Source: Legionella spiritensis
GTDB lineage: Bacteria; Pseudomonadota; Gammaproteobacteria; Legionellales; Legionellaceae
Assembly: GCF_900186965.1 (NCBI RefSeq)
Contig: NZ_LT906457.1
Span: 3,284,071 to 3,348,070 of the forward strand
Length of the DNA: 64,000 nt
Direction: 5' to 3'
Part shown: one piece after another, positions 18,303 to 27,743 of the stretch
Position numbering within the stretch: position 1 is the stretch's first letter
Layout of the letters: every line of letters starts with the position of its first letter
Notes under the pieces: model-generated
The model's input: only the letters and a program-made list of their open reading frames with translations
Database searches by the model: none
What the model was told of the DNA's origin: nothing
Translations under genes and position numbers: made by a program

Positions 18303-19674
18303 AACCGACAGCATGGGGGAAATTACCGTCCCCGGCGATCGTTATTGGGGAGCGCAGACGGCTCGTTCACTGCACCACTTTAACATAGGCCAGGATATCA
18401 TTCCCCGTGAAGTCACCCACGCCTTCGGCATCGTTAAACAAGCAGCCGCCATGACTAACCTTGATCTTGGAAAGCTCAGTCAGGACAAAGCCGATTTAAT
18501 CATTAAAGCGGCAGAAGAAGTCCATTCAGGAAAGCTGGATGATCATTTTCCGCTGCATGTCTGGCAAACAGGCAGTGGCACGCAGTCCAATATGAACGCC
18601 AATGAAGTGATTGCCAACCGCGCCATTGAAATAGCGGGAGGACAACTGGGCAGCAAAACGCCCGTTCATCCCAATGATCACGTCAATATGTCGCAATCAT
18701 CAAATGACACGTTTCCTACCGCCATGCACATAGCGGCCGCACTGGCTTTTCAGCAAAAGCTGTTACCGGGCGTTCGTAAACTTCGGGAAGCACTGGCCGC
18801 CAAGATGGAGGAATTCAAGGACATCGTCAAAATAGGACGGACCCATTTACAAGACGCCGTTCCGTTGACCCTGGGACAGGAATTTTCAGGCTATGTCGCG
18901 CAACTGGACGCTTGTATCCTACGCATGGAACAAGTCATGCCAGAGCTTTATGAACTGGCCCTGGGCGGTACGGCAGTCGGAACCGGATTAAACACACACC
19001 CTCAATTCGCCGTTAAAGTCGCAGCCCATATCGCCGCCATCACCAGGCTGCCTTTTGTTTCCGCACCCAATAAATTCGCGGCTCTGGCCTCGCATGAATC
19101 CCTGGTTATGGCGCACAGCACCTTAAAAGCCCTGGCGTGCGCGCTGATGAAGATTGCCAACGACATACGCTGGCTTGGTTCAGGCCCCCGTTGCGGGCTG
19201 GGTGAATTGATTCTCCCTGAAAATGAACCCGGTTCATCCATCATGCCCGGCAAGGTCAATCCCACGCAATGCGAAGCCATGACCATGGTCTGCGCGCAAG
19301 TCATCGGTAATGATACCACTGTGGCCGTCGCGGCAAGTCAGGGAAATTTTGAACTGAATGTCTTTAAGCCCGTTATCATTTTCAACGTCTTGCACTCCCT
19401 CAATCTATTGGCTGATTCCTGTCATTCTTTTCGGGAATTCTGCATAGAGGGATTGAGCGCCAACCGCGAACAAATTGATCAATACCTGCATCATTCCCTG
19501 ATGCTGGTTACGGCGTTAAATCAGCACATAGGCTACGACAAGGCTGCGAAGATCGCCAAAACGGCTCATCATGAGAATACGTCGTTGCTTGATGCGGCGG
19601 TGAAACTTGGCTTTTTAACGGCGGAGCAATTTAAGGAATACGTCAAACCCGAGGAAATGATTGGACCGCGTTAA
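18283..19674 (+). CDS. fumC: class II fumarate hydratase
   Basis: Interconverts fumarate and malate in the TCA cycle without an iron-sulfur cluster. 463 residues; the first true residues are [16 protein letters not shown], with AAGGA ten bases before the ATG, whereas the open frame extends far upstream. Fumarase/aspartase signature [15 protein letters not shown] lies near residue 318 and the substrate-binding [15 protein letters not shown] near residue 98. Transcribed alone from the promoter in the duplicated segment just upstream. A G-C rich imperfect inverted repeat (GGTTCCCTG...CAGGGAGCC, 19685-19720) follows the stop. Confidence 0.97.
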   Translation: MATTRIETDSMGEITVPGDRYWGAQTARSLHHFNIGQDIIPREVTHAFGIVKQAAAMTNLDLGKLSQDKADLIIKAAEEVHSGKLDDHFPLHVWQTGSGTQSNMNANEVIANRAIEIAGGQLGSKTPVHPNDHVNMSQSSNDTFPTAMHIAAALAFQQKLLPGVRKLREALAAKMEEFKDIVKIGRTHLQDAVPLTLGQEFSGYVAQLDACILRMEQVMPELYELALGGTAVGTGLNTHPQFAVKVAAHIAAITRLPFVSAPNKFAALASHESLVMAHSTLKALACALMKIANDIRWLGSGPRCGLGELILPENEPGSSIMPGKVNPTQCEAMTMVCAQVIGNDTTVAVAASQGNFELNVFKPVIIFNVLHSLNLLADSCHSFREFCIEGLSANREQIDQYLHHSLMLVTALNQHIGYDKAAKIAKTAHHENTSLLDAAVKLGFLTAEQFKEYVKPEEMIGPR

Positions 19675-19771
19675 CCATAAATCCGGTTCCCTGAGCATTG
19701 AGCCGCAACCGCCAGGGAGCCTTCAAATAATTTGCGGGACTCTCTCTGCGTCAAGGTGCTGGCGGACAAAA

Positions 19772-20548
19772 TCATTGAATATCCTTTAAAATTCGGCTCA
19801 CCAATGCTGATTTATTGCTAAACACCCAATAAACCCCGCGGTTAATCTCTCGATATAAGCTATGCCGGGAATCCACAAAACCCACGCCAACCTTGAGCCC
19901 CGCCTCTCGCAGCCAGCGAATTTTTTTATGGGTAAGCAATAAAAAATGGCCCATCACGCCGCCGTATTGCCTCTGTATCGCCAATCGGCAAAACGCGGAC
20001 ACATTATTGTGCTCCGGCACCAGCAACAAGGATCTTTTCGGGAACAAGGTCAGACCGGCAAACAAGGGCGCATCGAGACTTAGCAAATGGTAATCCTCAC
20101 AGGGTGTCAGTGAACGCAGGGTATCATGTAATTTTTTTTCGTGCGCAAAGGGCGCTTTCAACTCGATAAACAAGTGCATCTTACGGCCATAGAGGCTTAC
20201 CATTTCCTCAAGGCTTGGCATATCAGGTACCAGCGCACGTAGCTCGGCAAACGTCATATCCCGTATCGCCATGTCATGCCCCCATAACCGCGACAAGGTC
20301 GGATCATGGTTAACCACCAGAACATCATCGCCTGTGGCGTGGACATCGAATTCAATCCCCCAGCAACCCAGAACAAGAGCCTGCTCAAAAGCCTGGCGGG
20401 TGTTTTCAATGACGTGCCTCTGTTTATCATGAGCGCCGCGATGAGCAATCAGTTTAACCTGGTTTGCCAGAGACGCCGTCGGCCGTTTTCTGGGAAGACA
20501 GGCAAAAAGCGTGTTAATGCCTTGCTGCAGAAAATCCATAAAAGACAT
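19772..20548 (-). CDS. glycerophosphodiester phosphodiesterase
   Basis: 258 residues of the GDPD family, which cleaves deacylated phospholipids to sn-glycerol-3-phosphate and an alcohol. The TIM-barrel core begins KLIAHRGAHDKQRHVIENT (catalytic His in AHRG), followed by GIEFDVHATGDDVLVVNHDPTL with the metal-binding E-x-D and second catalytic His. No signal peptide, so a cytoplasmic UgpQ-like enzyme. GGGGAA precedes the ATG. Convergent with fumC. Confidence 0.9.
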   Translation of the reverse strand: MSFMDFLQQGINTLFACLPRKRPTASLANQVKLIAHRGAHDKQRHVIENTRQAFEQALVLGCWGIEFDVHATGDDVLVVNHDPTLSRLWGHDMAIRDMTFAELRALVPDMPSLEEMVSLYGRKMHLFIELKAPFAHEKKLHDTLRSLTPCEDYHLLSLDAPLFAGLTLFPKRSLLLVPEHNNVSAFCRLAIQRQYGGVMGHFLLLTHKKIRWLREAGLKVGVGFVDSRHSLYREINRGVYWVFSNKSALVSRILKDIQ

Positions 20549-20654
20549 ATTTTTATTCCCCCGTAAAACAATCGGCTGTTTTCATCACCCGGACCGGCGT
20601 GACCTGGGAAACGATAAAAACATGCAACTATTTCCACATTTATTTGAATAAAGA

Positions 20655-20683
20655 TTGACAGAGCAACCTTTCTTAAGTATTTT
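20655..20683 (+). promoter_or_regulatory. tRNA-Leu promoter
   Basis: Perfect TTGACA at 20655-20660, a 17-bp spacer and TATTTT at 20678-20683, ending 10 bases before the tRNA 5' end. Confidence 0.65.
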
Positions 20684-20693
20684 ACCGTCCTAT

Positions 20694-20780
20694 GCCGAGG
20701 TGGTGGAATTGGTAGACACGCTAGCTTCAGGTGCTAGTGGGGGTAACCCCGTGGAGGTTCGAGTCCTCTTCTCGGTACCA
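20694..20780 (+). tRNA. tRNA-Leu (anticodon CAG)
   Basis: 87 nt including encoded CCA. Acceptor GCCGAGG pairs with the 3' CTCGGT strand; the anticodon stem CTAGC/GCTAG holds the loop TTCAGGT (anticodon CAG). A long variable arm (GTGGGGGTAACCCCGTG) marks it as class II, and the T arm is GAGGTTCGAGTCCTC. Nearly the same 5' and 3' ends as enterobacterial tRNA-Leu. A perfect hairpin, TCTGGAATTT/AAATTCCAGA (20781-20805), follows directly. Confidence 0.97.
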
Positions 20781-20805
20781 TCTGGAATTTTATATAAATT
20801 CCAGA
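20781..20805. terminator. hairpin directly after tRNA-Leu
   Basis: 10-bp perfect stem with loop TATAT, starting at the base after CCA. There is no T-run afterwards, so it may act in 3' processing or as a partial terminator. Confidence 0.4.
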
Positions 20806-20832
20806 CATGCTCAATCCTTAGATAAACTGCGG

Positions 20833-21417
20833 TTATACCGCACCCATAGACATATTATTGGTTTTATTCACCCCTTTTTGCGGTGTAATCATCTTTGCTA
20901 AAAGCGATTCGACACGGGACTGAATTACCGGTATATCCCTATCTTTTTTTAGTAGAAGACCACTTTGTTCACAAGTACCGATAAATGAGAATAATCCATC
21001 AAAATAGCCATCTATATTTAGAAAGCCGATGCTTTTCTCTAGCCCTCCGATTTTTATTGCATTCCATGTTTCAAATGCTTCTTCCAATGTGCCCAAACCG
21101 CCTGGCATAACAATAAATACATCAGCCATCTGCTGCATCATTTTTTTTCTTTCTTGCATTGTATCAACAATATGCAATTCATCTAGCAGGTTTAAAGGTT
21201 TTTCTCGTTCGATAAGTTGCTTGGTTATTATGCCAATTATTTTACCTCCGTGTTCTTTAACAGTGGTGGCAAGCAACCCCATCATACCCAAACTTGAACC
21301 GCCATAAACCAAAGTTAAATCCATTTTAGCAAGTTCTTTACCTAATAAAATGGCCGCCTCACTAAAGTGATTATTATTGCCAAAATTAGCGCCTAGATAC
21401 ACACAGACTGTTTTCAT
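20833..21417 (-). CDS. LOG family protein (TIGR00730-type Rossmann fold)
   Basis: 194 residues. PGGLGTLEEAFE near residue 100 is the PGGxGTxxE signature of LOG proteins, and LVYGGSSLGMMG near residue 38 is the nucleotide-binding loop. Members are cytokinin riboside 5'-monophosphate phosphoribohydrolases or general nucleotide 5'-monophosphate nucleosidases, often misnamed lysine decarboxylases. The ATG at 21417 starts KTVCVYLGANFG. The open frame continues upstream but without homology. The gene is visibly richer in A+T than its neighbours and lies just after tRNA-Leu, which suggests acquisition by transfer. Confidence 0.88.
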   Translation of the reverse strand: MKTVCVYLGANFGNNNHFSEAAILLGKELAKMDLTLVYGGSSLGMMGLLATTVKEHGGKIIGIITKQLIEREKPLNLLDELHIVDTMQERKKMMQQMADVFIVMPGGLGTLEEAFETWNAIKIGGLEKSIGFLNIDGYFDGLFSFIGTCEQSGLLLKKDRDIPVIQSRVESLLAKMITPQKGVNKTNNMSMGAV

Positions 21418-21456
21418 TGGATTTTCTTCTATTAATTTTAAAAAGATTAGCATCCG

Positions 21457-21517
21457 TAGTCCGGGCGTGGCTCCGGAGAACCGGATCCCGGGTTCTGCTT
21501 GCTTTCGCAAGTCATGA
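21457..21517. repeat. variant REP-like sequence between LOG gene and psd
   Basis: Starts GTAGTCCGGGCGTGG and continues through CCGGAGAACCGGATCCCGGG, a GTAG-headed G/C-rich inverted repeat related in style, not sequence, to the REP at 6717. A second small hairpin (TGCTTGCTTTCGCAAG) follows. Occupies the gap downstream of the LOG promoter region. Confidence 0.45.
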
Positions 21518-21531
21518 AACCCCGGCAAGCC

Positions 21532-22371
21532 CTAATCAACCAGCGCTTGCCCATATCGAATGCCACTACCGGCGTGCAGCGAGGAAGTCCAGTTTAACCG
21601 TTCGCCGTCGGCGAATAACAGCACAACCGTTGAGCCTAGTTTGAAATACCCCATTTCGTCCCCTTTTTGCAGCGCAATCGGGGAGGTTGAGTAGTCAAAG
21701 CGCTGTATACTCTTGCAGCGCGGAATCTCGCCATGCCAACTGGTCGCGATGGCGCCTACGATGGTGGCACCCACTAAAACCATGGCCATTAACCCCAGCG
21801 GCGTATCGCAATACACGACCAACCGCTCGTTACGTGCAAAAAGCCTGGGAATCACTCGAACGGTGGACGGTTGAACGGAGAACAACTGGCCCGGAATATA
21901 GGTCATGGAACGTATCTTCGCGTCAACAGGCATGTGAATACGGTGGTAGTCTTTCGGAGATAAATAAAGCGTTGCAAAGCATCCGTTGATAAAAGGCTGA
22001 AATAACGCCGGTTCACAGCCCAGAAATTCCCCCACATCATAAAAACGTCCCTTGGCCTGTAATAACTGGCCTTGTTTTACAGACCCTAACTCGCTGACTA
22101 TACCATCAACCGGAGACACAACCGACGCATCGGCTATTGGACGGATCCCCGACTTTAACCGCCGGATAAAAAAATCATTGAACGTGGGATAATTCTCGGG
22201 ATTTTCCTCCCGGGCCTCACTCATATCCACCCCGTATTTTGCGATAAAGCGTTTGATTATGAAATTTTTAACAGCCGGTACTCTCACATCGGCCACGGCC
22301 CCCGCGAAGGACGTTAACCCATGCTTTGGGATCATGAATTGCGGTAAGGTTTTTAAAAAATCATTAGCCAT
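21532..22371 (-). CDS. psd: phosphatidylserine decarboxylase proenzyme
   Basis: Makes phosphatidylethanolamine in the inner membrane. Cleaves itself at the LGST motif, seen here as [12 protein letters not shown] near residue 250, to form the pyruvoyl group; VSPVDGIV near residue 85 and [15 protein letters not shown] near residue 140 are further signatures. Start placed at ATG 22371 ([18 protein letters not shown]); an ATG at 22404 would add 11 residues but has its AAGG too close. About 279 residues. Confidence 0.95.
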   Translation of the reverse strand: MANDFLKTLPQFMIPKHGLTSFAGAVADVRVPAVKNFIIKRFIAKYGVDMSEAREENPENYPTFNDFFIRRLKSGIRPIADASVVSPVDGIVSELGSVKQGQLLQAKGRFYDVGEFLGCEPALFQPFINGCFATLYLSPKDYHRIHMPVDAKIRSMTYIPGQLFSVQPSTVRVIPRLFARNERLVVYCDTPLGLMAMVLVGATIVGAIATSWHGEIPRCKSIQRFDYSTSPIALQKGDEMGYFKLGSTVVLLFADGERLNWTSSLHAGSGIRYGQALVD

Positions 22372-22542
22372 GACAATGCGCTCAATTATGTGATGGCGAA
22401 TCATACCTTGAAATAAAGTGAATTGTCATGAGCTGCCCATAAATACATTTACAACTGGATAAATATATGGCTAATTAATAGTTGATTCTACAATTTAGTG
22501 TAATACAGTCCAGTTGCACGGATTTCCAACGCAGGAGGCCGT

Positions 22543-24747
22543 ATGAGAGAAGGATATCATCGAGTCAAATATCGCCCCATGCCGAACCATGCAAGATTCG
22601 GCTTGTCCTCCCGGTTGTTTCATAATGAAGCGTGTTATACCGTAAAAGAACTGGCGCTTCGTAGCCTGATCCTCTCAACACGCGCGGCAAGCGGCATGGC
22701 TCAAGAATTATTGCAAACGGATAACCGGTGGTTTGATGATGACGAAACCGCGTTCATTAACGTCAACGAAGGCTCATGGATCTGGAATAGTGAACTGAAA
22801 CCGCGTTTTGAGCTTGGCCGCGATGATTTTCACATTGGATTGCAGACCAAACGCAAGGTAGTCTGGACTCAATTATACACCATGACCCGTACCTTCGGTG
22901 ATTACCTGCTAAAACGAAACAGCCTGCTAAGCGATGCCTACCTCAATCAGCCAATGAACTATTTTCTACTGGATATCGTTCATATTCTAAACCGCCTGGC
23001 CGTTATTTCCGATGGCCATTATGTCAACGAACAGCTACGGCTGCTCCGCAAATATATAAGAACGGTAGAAATTCATATTCCCGCGGATGTTGGCAGTGAT
23101 CGCCTTTTTCTCGCAGATTGCCGCCGCACCATAGAATCAGATGTCCAGACTGAAATTGAAAACAAGCTGCAATCGCGTCAGTTGAAAGACAATTTTGAAC
23201 GCTTGCAACAGCAGTTAACCCGTCTCGCGGAATTAAGACACACCGGACTGCATTTCGCTTTGACAGCAAATTCCGTCAACCCTCATCCTTATTGGGAACA
23301 TTTTGATTCGCGACCTGAATTGCGGGACAACCCTCATAAGGAATTTCCAACTCTGGCGGCAAAACGTTGCGCCAAACCCCTTACCGACGCGCTTGCCGAG
23401 ACGCTAACCACCCATGAGTCGACGATGCGACCGGATATCCTCGAACTGGATGAAACCATATTAGAAGACTGCGCAGATTTCAAATTTATAGATAACCTGC
23501 CCAAAGATCTCAGGAAAGCGTATAGTGAAAGTCTGGTCAACTTACAGGAAATCTCGCGTTTTCAACGTATTATTGAACAGGTATTGCTTTTATTTGATCA
23601 AGGCGGCGAGGTTTTTACGTTCATTCAGTTCCGTGAACAAATGCAAATGCTGTTACAAAGCATAGAACAGTTTGTTCATTATTCGCAGGCAAGCATTGTC
23701 GAAGTCATGGAGGGCAACACCCGCGCCTACCATCAATATCTTCAGGAGAAACAGGATTTGAGGTGGTGGGAACCCTGGCTATCAAACAAAGCGGAAAAAA
23801 TAGACGTATTCATCAGCAATCAGGATAATCTGGCTCGTTACCAGGTGTCACCGGGCGATTTACAGGAAGCGAGTAATGAACTGCTGCAGACCATCAGCGA
23901 CCTGGATTCCCATTTAAGCCAGCACACCGGCCAAACCGGGCAACAGGCCATGCTAACCTCTCTGCAAGCATCGGTGCAACAATTAATGAGCGCAATGGAT
24001 GCCTGGGTTGGACATCAGTATTTATTACGGGGTCTGTCCCCTCCTGCGAAATCAGATGTGTTTTTACCGCGGGAGGAAGATATCGGTGAAAAAATAGATG
24101 TTCAGAAGCCTATACCGGTTGAATCAGGGATGAGGGGATTCAACCCGGAAAAACCCGAGATGCTCCATCCTGAATTATGCACATCGTCCGCAGCCCGTAT
24201 ATCTCCACCGATTACCTTCTGGTCTCCTCCGCCCTCACCTTTCAAATCCATTCCTTCGCCTTGTGACGTCATGTTGTCGGGGAGCAGCAGTACGGGTTGT
24301 GAATACCCGCAAATTGGTAATAGTGACAACGCCCGTAACATCACTCTCACGCCAGCACCAAACCATTTTAACGCCGGTATGACTCTGGGTATTCTGATTT
24401 TATTGCCGCTTGGCCTGTTGATATTGAAGCTTCTATACGACGCCTGGACGACCCAGGCGGCCGCAAGGACTGAGCATGAACCACAGGGTGATCCCGAAAC
24501 ATTTGATAAACTGGTACGCAACATTGAGGATTTGCTGGCTGAAGCCTGGCATCTGACCGATAACAAGGATACGGATCTCGGTCAATCCCTACAGGATTTC
24601 CAGAATGACTTACTGGAGCTCAAAATGGCGGCGATCAACAGGAAAAGCAACAATATCCTTAAGGCACAGGAGCTTTTTAACGACATTGACTATTTTATCA
24701 AAGACATACAAGAAGACCAATACACCTTTACAACCCAGGCTCCGTGA
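22543..24747 (+). CDS. large orphan protein with one C-terminal TM segment; effector candidate
   Basis: 734 residues; strong AGGAGG ribosome binding site four bases before the ATG. Residues 1-560 are mostly helical with many Gln/Glu/Leu repeats suggesting coiled coils (for example around residues 205-235 and 425-500). A Pro/Ser/Cys-rich linker spans about 555-605, then a single TM segment GMTLGILILLPLGLLILKLL near residues 611-630 and an acidic helical tail. No enzyme motif recognised. Its stop codon TGA lies inside the left terminus of the palindromic element at 24737, so the last codons come from that element. Size, orphan nature and neighbourhood suggest a Dot/Icm substrate, but this is inference. 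Confidence 0.6.
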   Translation: MREGYHRVKYRPMPNHARFGLSSRLFHNEACYTVKELALRSLILSTRAASGMAQELLQTDNRWFDDDETAFINVNEGSWIWNSELKPRFELGRDDFHIGLQTKRKVVWTQLYTMTRTFGDYLLKRNSLLSDAYLNQPMNYFLLDIVHILNRLAVISDGHYVNEQLRLLRKYIRTVEIHIPADVGSDRLFLADCRRTIESDVQTEIENKLQSRQLKDNFERLQQQLTRLAELRHTGLHFALTANSVNPHPYWEHFDSRPELRDNPHKEFPTLAAKRCAKPLTDALAETLTTHESTMRPDILELDETILEDCADFKFIDNLPKDLRKAYSESLVNLQEISRFQRIIEQVLLLFDQGGEVFTFIQFREQMQMLLQSIEQFVHYSQASIVEVMEGNTRAYHQYLQEKQDLRWWEPWLSNKAEKIDVFISNQDNLARYQVSPGDLQEASNELLQTISDLDSHLSQHTGQTGQQAMLTSLQASVQQLMSAMDAWVGHQYLLRGLSPPAKSDVFLPREEDIGEKIDVQKPIPVESGMRGFNPEKPEMLHPELCTSSAARISPPITFWSPPPSPFKSIPSPCDVMLSGSSSTGCEYPQIGNSDNARNITLTPAPNHFNAGMTLGILILLPLGLLILKLLYDAWTTQAAARTEHEPQGDPETFDKLVRNIEDLLAEAWHLTDNKDTDLGQSLQDFQNDLLELKMAAINRKSNNILKAQELFNDIDYFIKDIQEDQYTFTTQAP

Positions 24748-24820
24748 ACAACCTGTTTCATAGCCGCGATGACGACGTCATTCTCATTTTCGCCCTGTAA
24801 ACAGGATGTTCACGGAACCT
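24737..24820. mobile_element. 84-bp palindromic MITE with IS-like termini
   Basis: Left terminus AGGCTCCGTGAACAACCTG (24737 onward) and the inverted right terminus ending at 24820 agree at 20 of 22 bases. Their outer 14 bases match the terminus of the IS5-family element at 51241 (GGTTCCGTGAACAA). It lies between two convergent large ORFs and supplies the stop codon of the left one. Confidence 0.6.
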
Positions 24821-24829
24821 GACCCAGCA

Positions 24830-27616
24830 TTACATCAAGGCGAGCGCTTTTTCCTGCTCATAGGAACTGTCTTTTGCAAATTGACGTAAATCTCTCATAA
24901 ATTGTTGTATATGCTCCAGGGTCAATTTGTTCATGAGTTGGTATTCTTCATCATCCTTTTTATCCGGATCGGTACTGATATCCGCTTGCATTGCCTGGAT
25001 AATTTTATGATAGAGTATCGTGTTCAGGGAATTGGTCTCTATGCCACCCTTGCAAAAAATATAACCCAAAACACAGACGTTCGAATGTTCCGGCTTCAGA
25101 TATTCTTTCACTTCGCCCCTACGCGAGGTTGTCCAAAAGCTTATTTTTTTCTCGTAGTCCGTAATGGCCTCAAAAACCAGTCCGATAAATTTCTCGCGAT
25201 CCAGGGCGGAAACCCAGCGTTTCATCGTTTTGTAAAATAAATTTGAGGGAATTGTAGTATGAGCAATGATATAGCTTTTAGCCTTTTCAGCGTAAGACTC
25301 CGCTTTGAACTTGTTTTCCGCAAACGCATAGCGCACGCTAATCAAATTTACAGCCACTTCTGACATGGAATAATCCAGCATCCTTGGGATTAAGCTCTTT
25401 AATAATATCGTATTTAATGAATTGCTTTTTGTTTCACCCCACCGCAAAATCCAGGCAAGAATTTCAGAATTTTCATCCGTACTTTCCTTGATGTATCTTT
25501 TTACCTCCGTATGCCGGTATTTCCAGGACGTTATGTTTGCCCAATAGGGCTTGTATACATCAACAGCTTCTGCAATATACGAATTCAACACCGAACGATC
25601 AAGCGTATCGACCCAATCAAACAAGGTTTTAAAACAGGAGTCAATAATATCCTGTTCCATATGATCCCGGATAATAGGCCTTACAATATCAGCACGCTCT
25701 GTAGACGTTAAAGGAGCATCTTCCTTAATTAAATGTCGCTCTAATCGGATACGATTCTGATAATTGTCTAACCGACCCGTTATCCTGACAAATACCTTTG
25801 CCCAACTGGTGTGTTCGCCAAGCAATTCGGGTATACCTTCTGTACAATCGAGAATTAACTGACTCAGGTTATTAGCAAACGTTCTATTGATTCCCGGAGT
25901 CAATTCCTCTTCGGTATAGTATTTTTGGCTGAGAACAGTAAGTTCTTTGAAAAATTTCTGGATGCGAATCAAACCTTCCCTCAAACTGCTGGTCTCATCA
26001 CAATCCACTTTGATCGTTTCATCGACCCAGCTTGTTGACCCCATAAATTGCCAGGCTTCCGTTATGGCACTGTTCTCCGTATCAAGCGTTTTTACTGCTT
26101 CGGATGATTCCGGTTTGGTCAAATCAATGGATGCTAGCGGCTCTTTGCTTAATTCGTTTTGTAACAGTTTAACCAGCGACTTGCCTTCGCCAAGGATATC
26201 TTTCAACAGGTCGATGTGAGCGTCACGAAAAACCTTATGGTAGCGCTGCCTGATTTTCTCTGCGCTGAATTGCCCCCTCTCCGCTATACAATAGGAATAC
26301 CAGGGACTCTCCTGTTCAACCGTCTTTTTTTCATGGCTATGCGAGGCCATACCGCCTGACAGCAGATCCTCCGCTTTCCTGTCCCCATCCTCCTTGTGTG
26401 CCTGATACTCGCGGGCTTTTTCTATCCGACTGTTTTCCGCAGAAGCCCATTCTGCCACTCTTGGCAGGCCCGAAGGCTTGTTTTGCAAAAATTGCGCAAA
26501 GCTCGGGACCGTCACATCTTTTTCATTCTTTTCGCAACCACCATAAAACACCACCGCACGATATAATTCATTGTATTCATTCTGGTTAAGCAACTCCATA
26601 TGATCAACAAACGGTTTTCCATTGCTGATTTTATTGAACAACTCACCATGCACCTCCTCCAGCCGTCCGCTTTTTTCAGGTGGAAGGGATAGATAATCCA
26701 GTGGGATATCCCCGAAATACTCTTCCATTCGGGCCCGTATCATATCAGGGTCATAGGTGATTAGTTCGTGCAACAAAGACTGGAACATCTGTTCCTGGAA
26801 ATACACACGACCGTTAGCCGTTTCAAAGCAAGGATTACCCGCCAGGGCTTGAAATGCTTCATGGGCTTTATGGGTTTTGTAAAGATTCAAATTTTCAGGG
26901 ATAACGTGCGTTGGCCAATGCGTGCGCCCATTGAGAATGGGAAAATTATCCAGATTCTTTGCCTTTAAGGTCATGGATTTTTCAGGAACAGGCACCAGAA
27001 TCCCATGGATCCAGCGAGACCCTTTTATGATAGAGGTGATAGGGTAGAGACACATATCATAATCAAATCCGAAAAACACGCTGTAGGCAAATCCGACAAA
27101 TTCCTCCCAGTCCGGTCTGAAAAATATATCGTAATCCACTTTTTCACCGGAGCAAGCGCCGATGTTTCCCGGATGAACATCGTCGTTTTTCCATCGCCAG
27201 TACAATATCAGGAGATGAGCCATATTCGACGCTAATAATTTACTTACATCAGGACAAACCAGATTTTTTTCCTGCTCATCGAGCGGCAAGGAATCCGAGT
27301 TGGAAAGCAAGGGTTTAAAGCCGGGAAGAACAAGGGATACCGTTCCAATAATTTCATCCTTGTCATTGAAAACAAGACGCTCTTCTGCCGCGGCGTTACC
27401 AAAGGTTGTACGCATGCCAATACTCACCGCCACAGAATACTTGGCGAGCAGGGGTGGATAAGTCTCATCGCATGGTTTGTAAAACCCAAGTCTTTCCTTG
27501 CCGTCGCCATCGGTAAACACAACTTTTACAACGTCATGTCCCGATTTGGGTACCGCCGATCCCGCCGTTTTATGTGTTAATTGGCCGAAACGTAACGCCT
27601 TCTTGGGCAGAGGCAT
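24830..27616 (-). CDS. large protein with PI-kinase-like N-terminal motifs; effector candidate
   Basis: 928 residues. The first 170 residues contain an ordered set of kinase-fold motifs: LGFYKPC (Lys47, ATP-binding lysine), NAAAEERLVF (Glu78/79, helix C), LVLPGFKPLL hinge region, KNDDVHPGNIGA (Asp146-x-His148-x-x-Asn151, resembling the DRHxxN loop of PI3/PI4 kinases) and KVDYDIFF (Asp161/163, metal site). The remaining 750 residues are helical with no motif recognised and no TM. AAGGAAG precedes the ATG. A dyad with CTTAATATT half-sites lies just upstream. Kinase activity and secretion are inference. Confidence 0.55.
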   Translation of the reverse strand: MPLPKKALRFGQLTHKTAGSAVPKSGHDVVKVVFTDGDGKERLGFYKPCDETYPPLLAKYSVAVSIGMRTTFGNAAAEERLVFNDKDEIIGTVSLVLPGFKPLLSNSDSLPLDEQEKNLVCPDVSKLLASNMAHLLILYWRWKNDDVHPGNIGACSGEKVDYDIFFRPDWEEFVGFAYSVFFGFDYDMCLYPITSIIKGSRWIHGILVPVPEKSMTLKAKNLDNFPILNGRTHWPTHVIPENLNLYKTHKAHEAFQALAGNPCFETANGRVYFQEQMFQSLLHELITYDPDMIRARMEEYFGDIPLDYLSLPPEKSGRLEEVHGELFNKISNGKPFVDHMELLNQNEYNELYRAVVFYGGCEKNEKDVTVPSFAQFLQNKPSGLPRVAEWASAENSRIEKAREYQAHKEDGDRKAEDLLSGGMASHSHEKKTVEQESPWYSYCIAERGQFSAEKIRQRYHKVFRDAHIDLLKDILGEGKSLVKLLQNELSKEPLASIDLTKPESSEAVKTLDTENSAITEAWQFMGSTSWVDETIKVDCDETSSLREGLIRIQKFFKELTVLSQKYYTEEELTPGINRTFANNLSQLILDCTEGIPELLGEHTSWAKVFVRITGRLDNYQNRIRLERHLIKEDAPLTSTERADIVRPIIRDHMEQDIIDSCFKTLFDWVDTLDRSVLNSYIAEAVDVYKPYWANITSWKYRHTEVKRYIKESTDENSEILAWILRWGETKSNSLNTILLKSLIPRMLDYSMSEVAVNLISVRYAFAENKFKAESYAEKAKSYIIAHTTIPSNLFYKTMKRWVSALDREKFIGLVFEAITDYEKKISFWTTSRRGEVKEYLKPEHSNVCVLGYIFCKGGIETNSLNTILYHKIIQAMQADISTDPDKKDDEEYQLMNKLTLEHIQQFMRDLRQFAKDSSYEQEKALALM

Positions 27617-27624
27617 GGCTCTTC

Positions 27625-27661
27625 CTTAATATTCTGTCTCCTACAGAATATTCATATTAAG
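27625..27661. promoter_or_regulatory. operator-like dyad with PmrA-like half-sites
   Basis: A perfect 10-bp inverted repeat AATATTCTGT/ACAGAATATT (27628-27652, 5-base loop) sits directly upstream of the ribosome binding site of the kinase-like gene. CTTAATATT (27625-27633, plus strand) and CTTAATATG (27661-27653, minus strand) match the half-site of the Legionella PmrA box (cTTAATatT), but inverted rather than in tandem. Confidence 0.35.
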
Positions 27662-27743
27662 CAGAAATCAAGGTTCAGTTCAATAGTATTTTTACTATCA
27701 AGACTGAATGGACAACACATGGATTGTATTTTCAGTTAACAGA

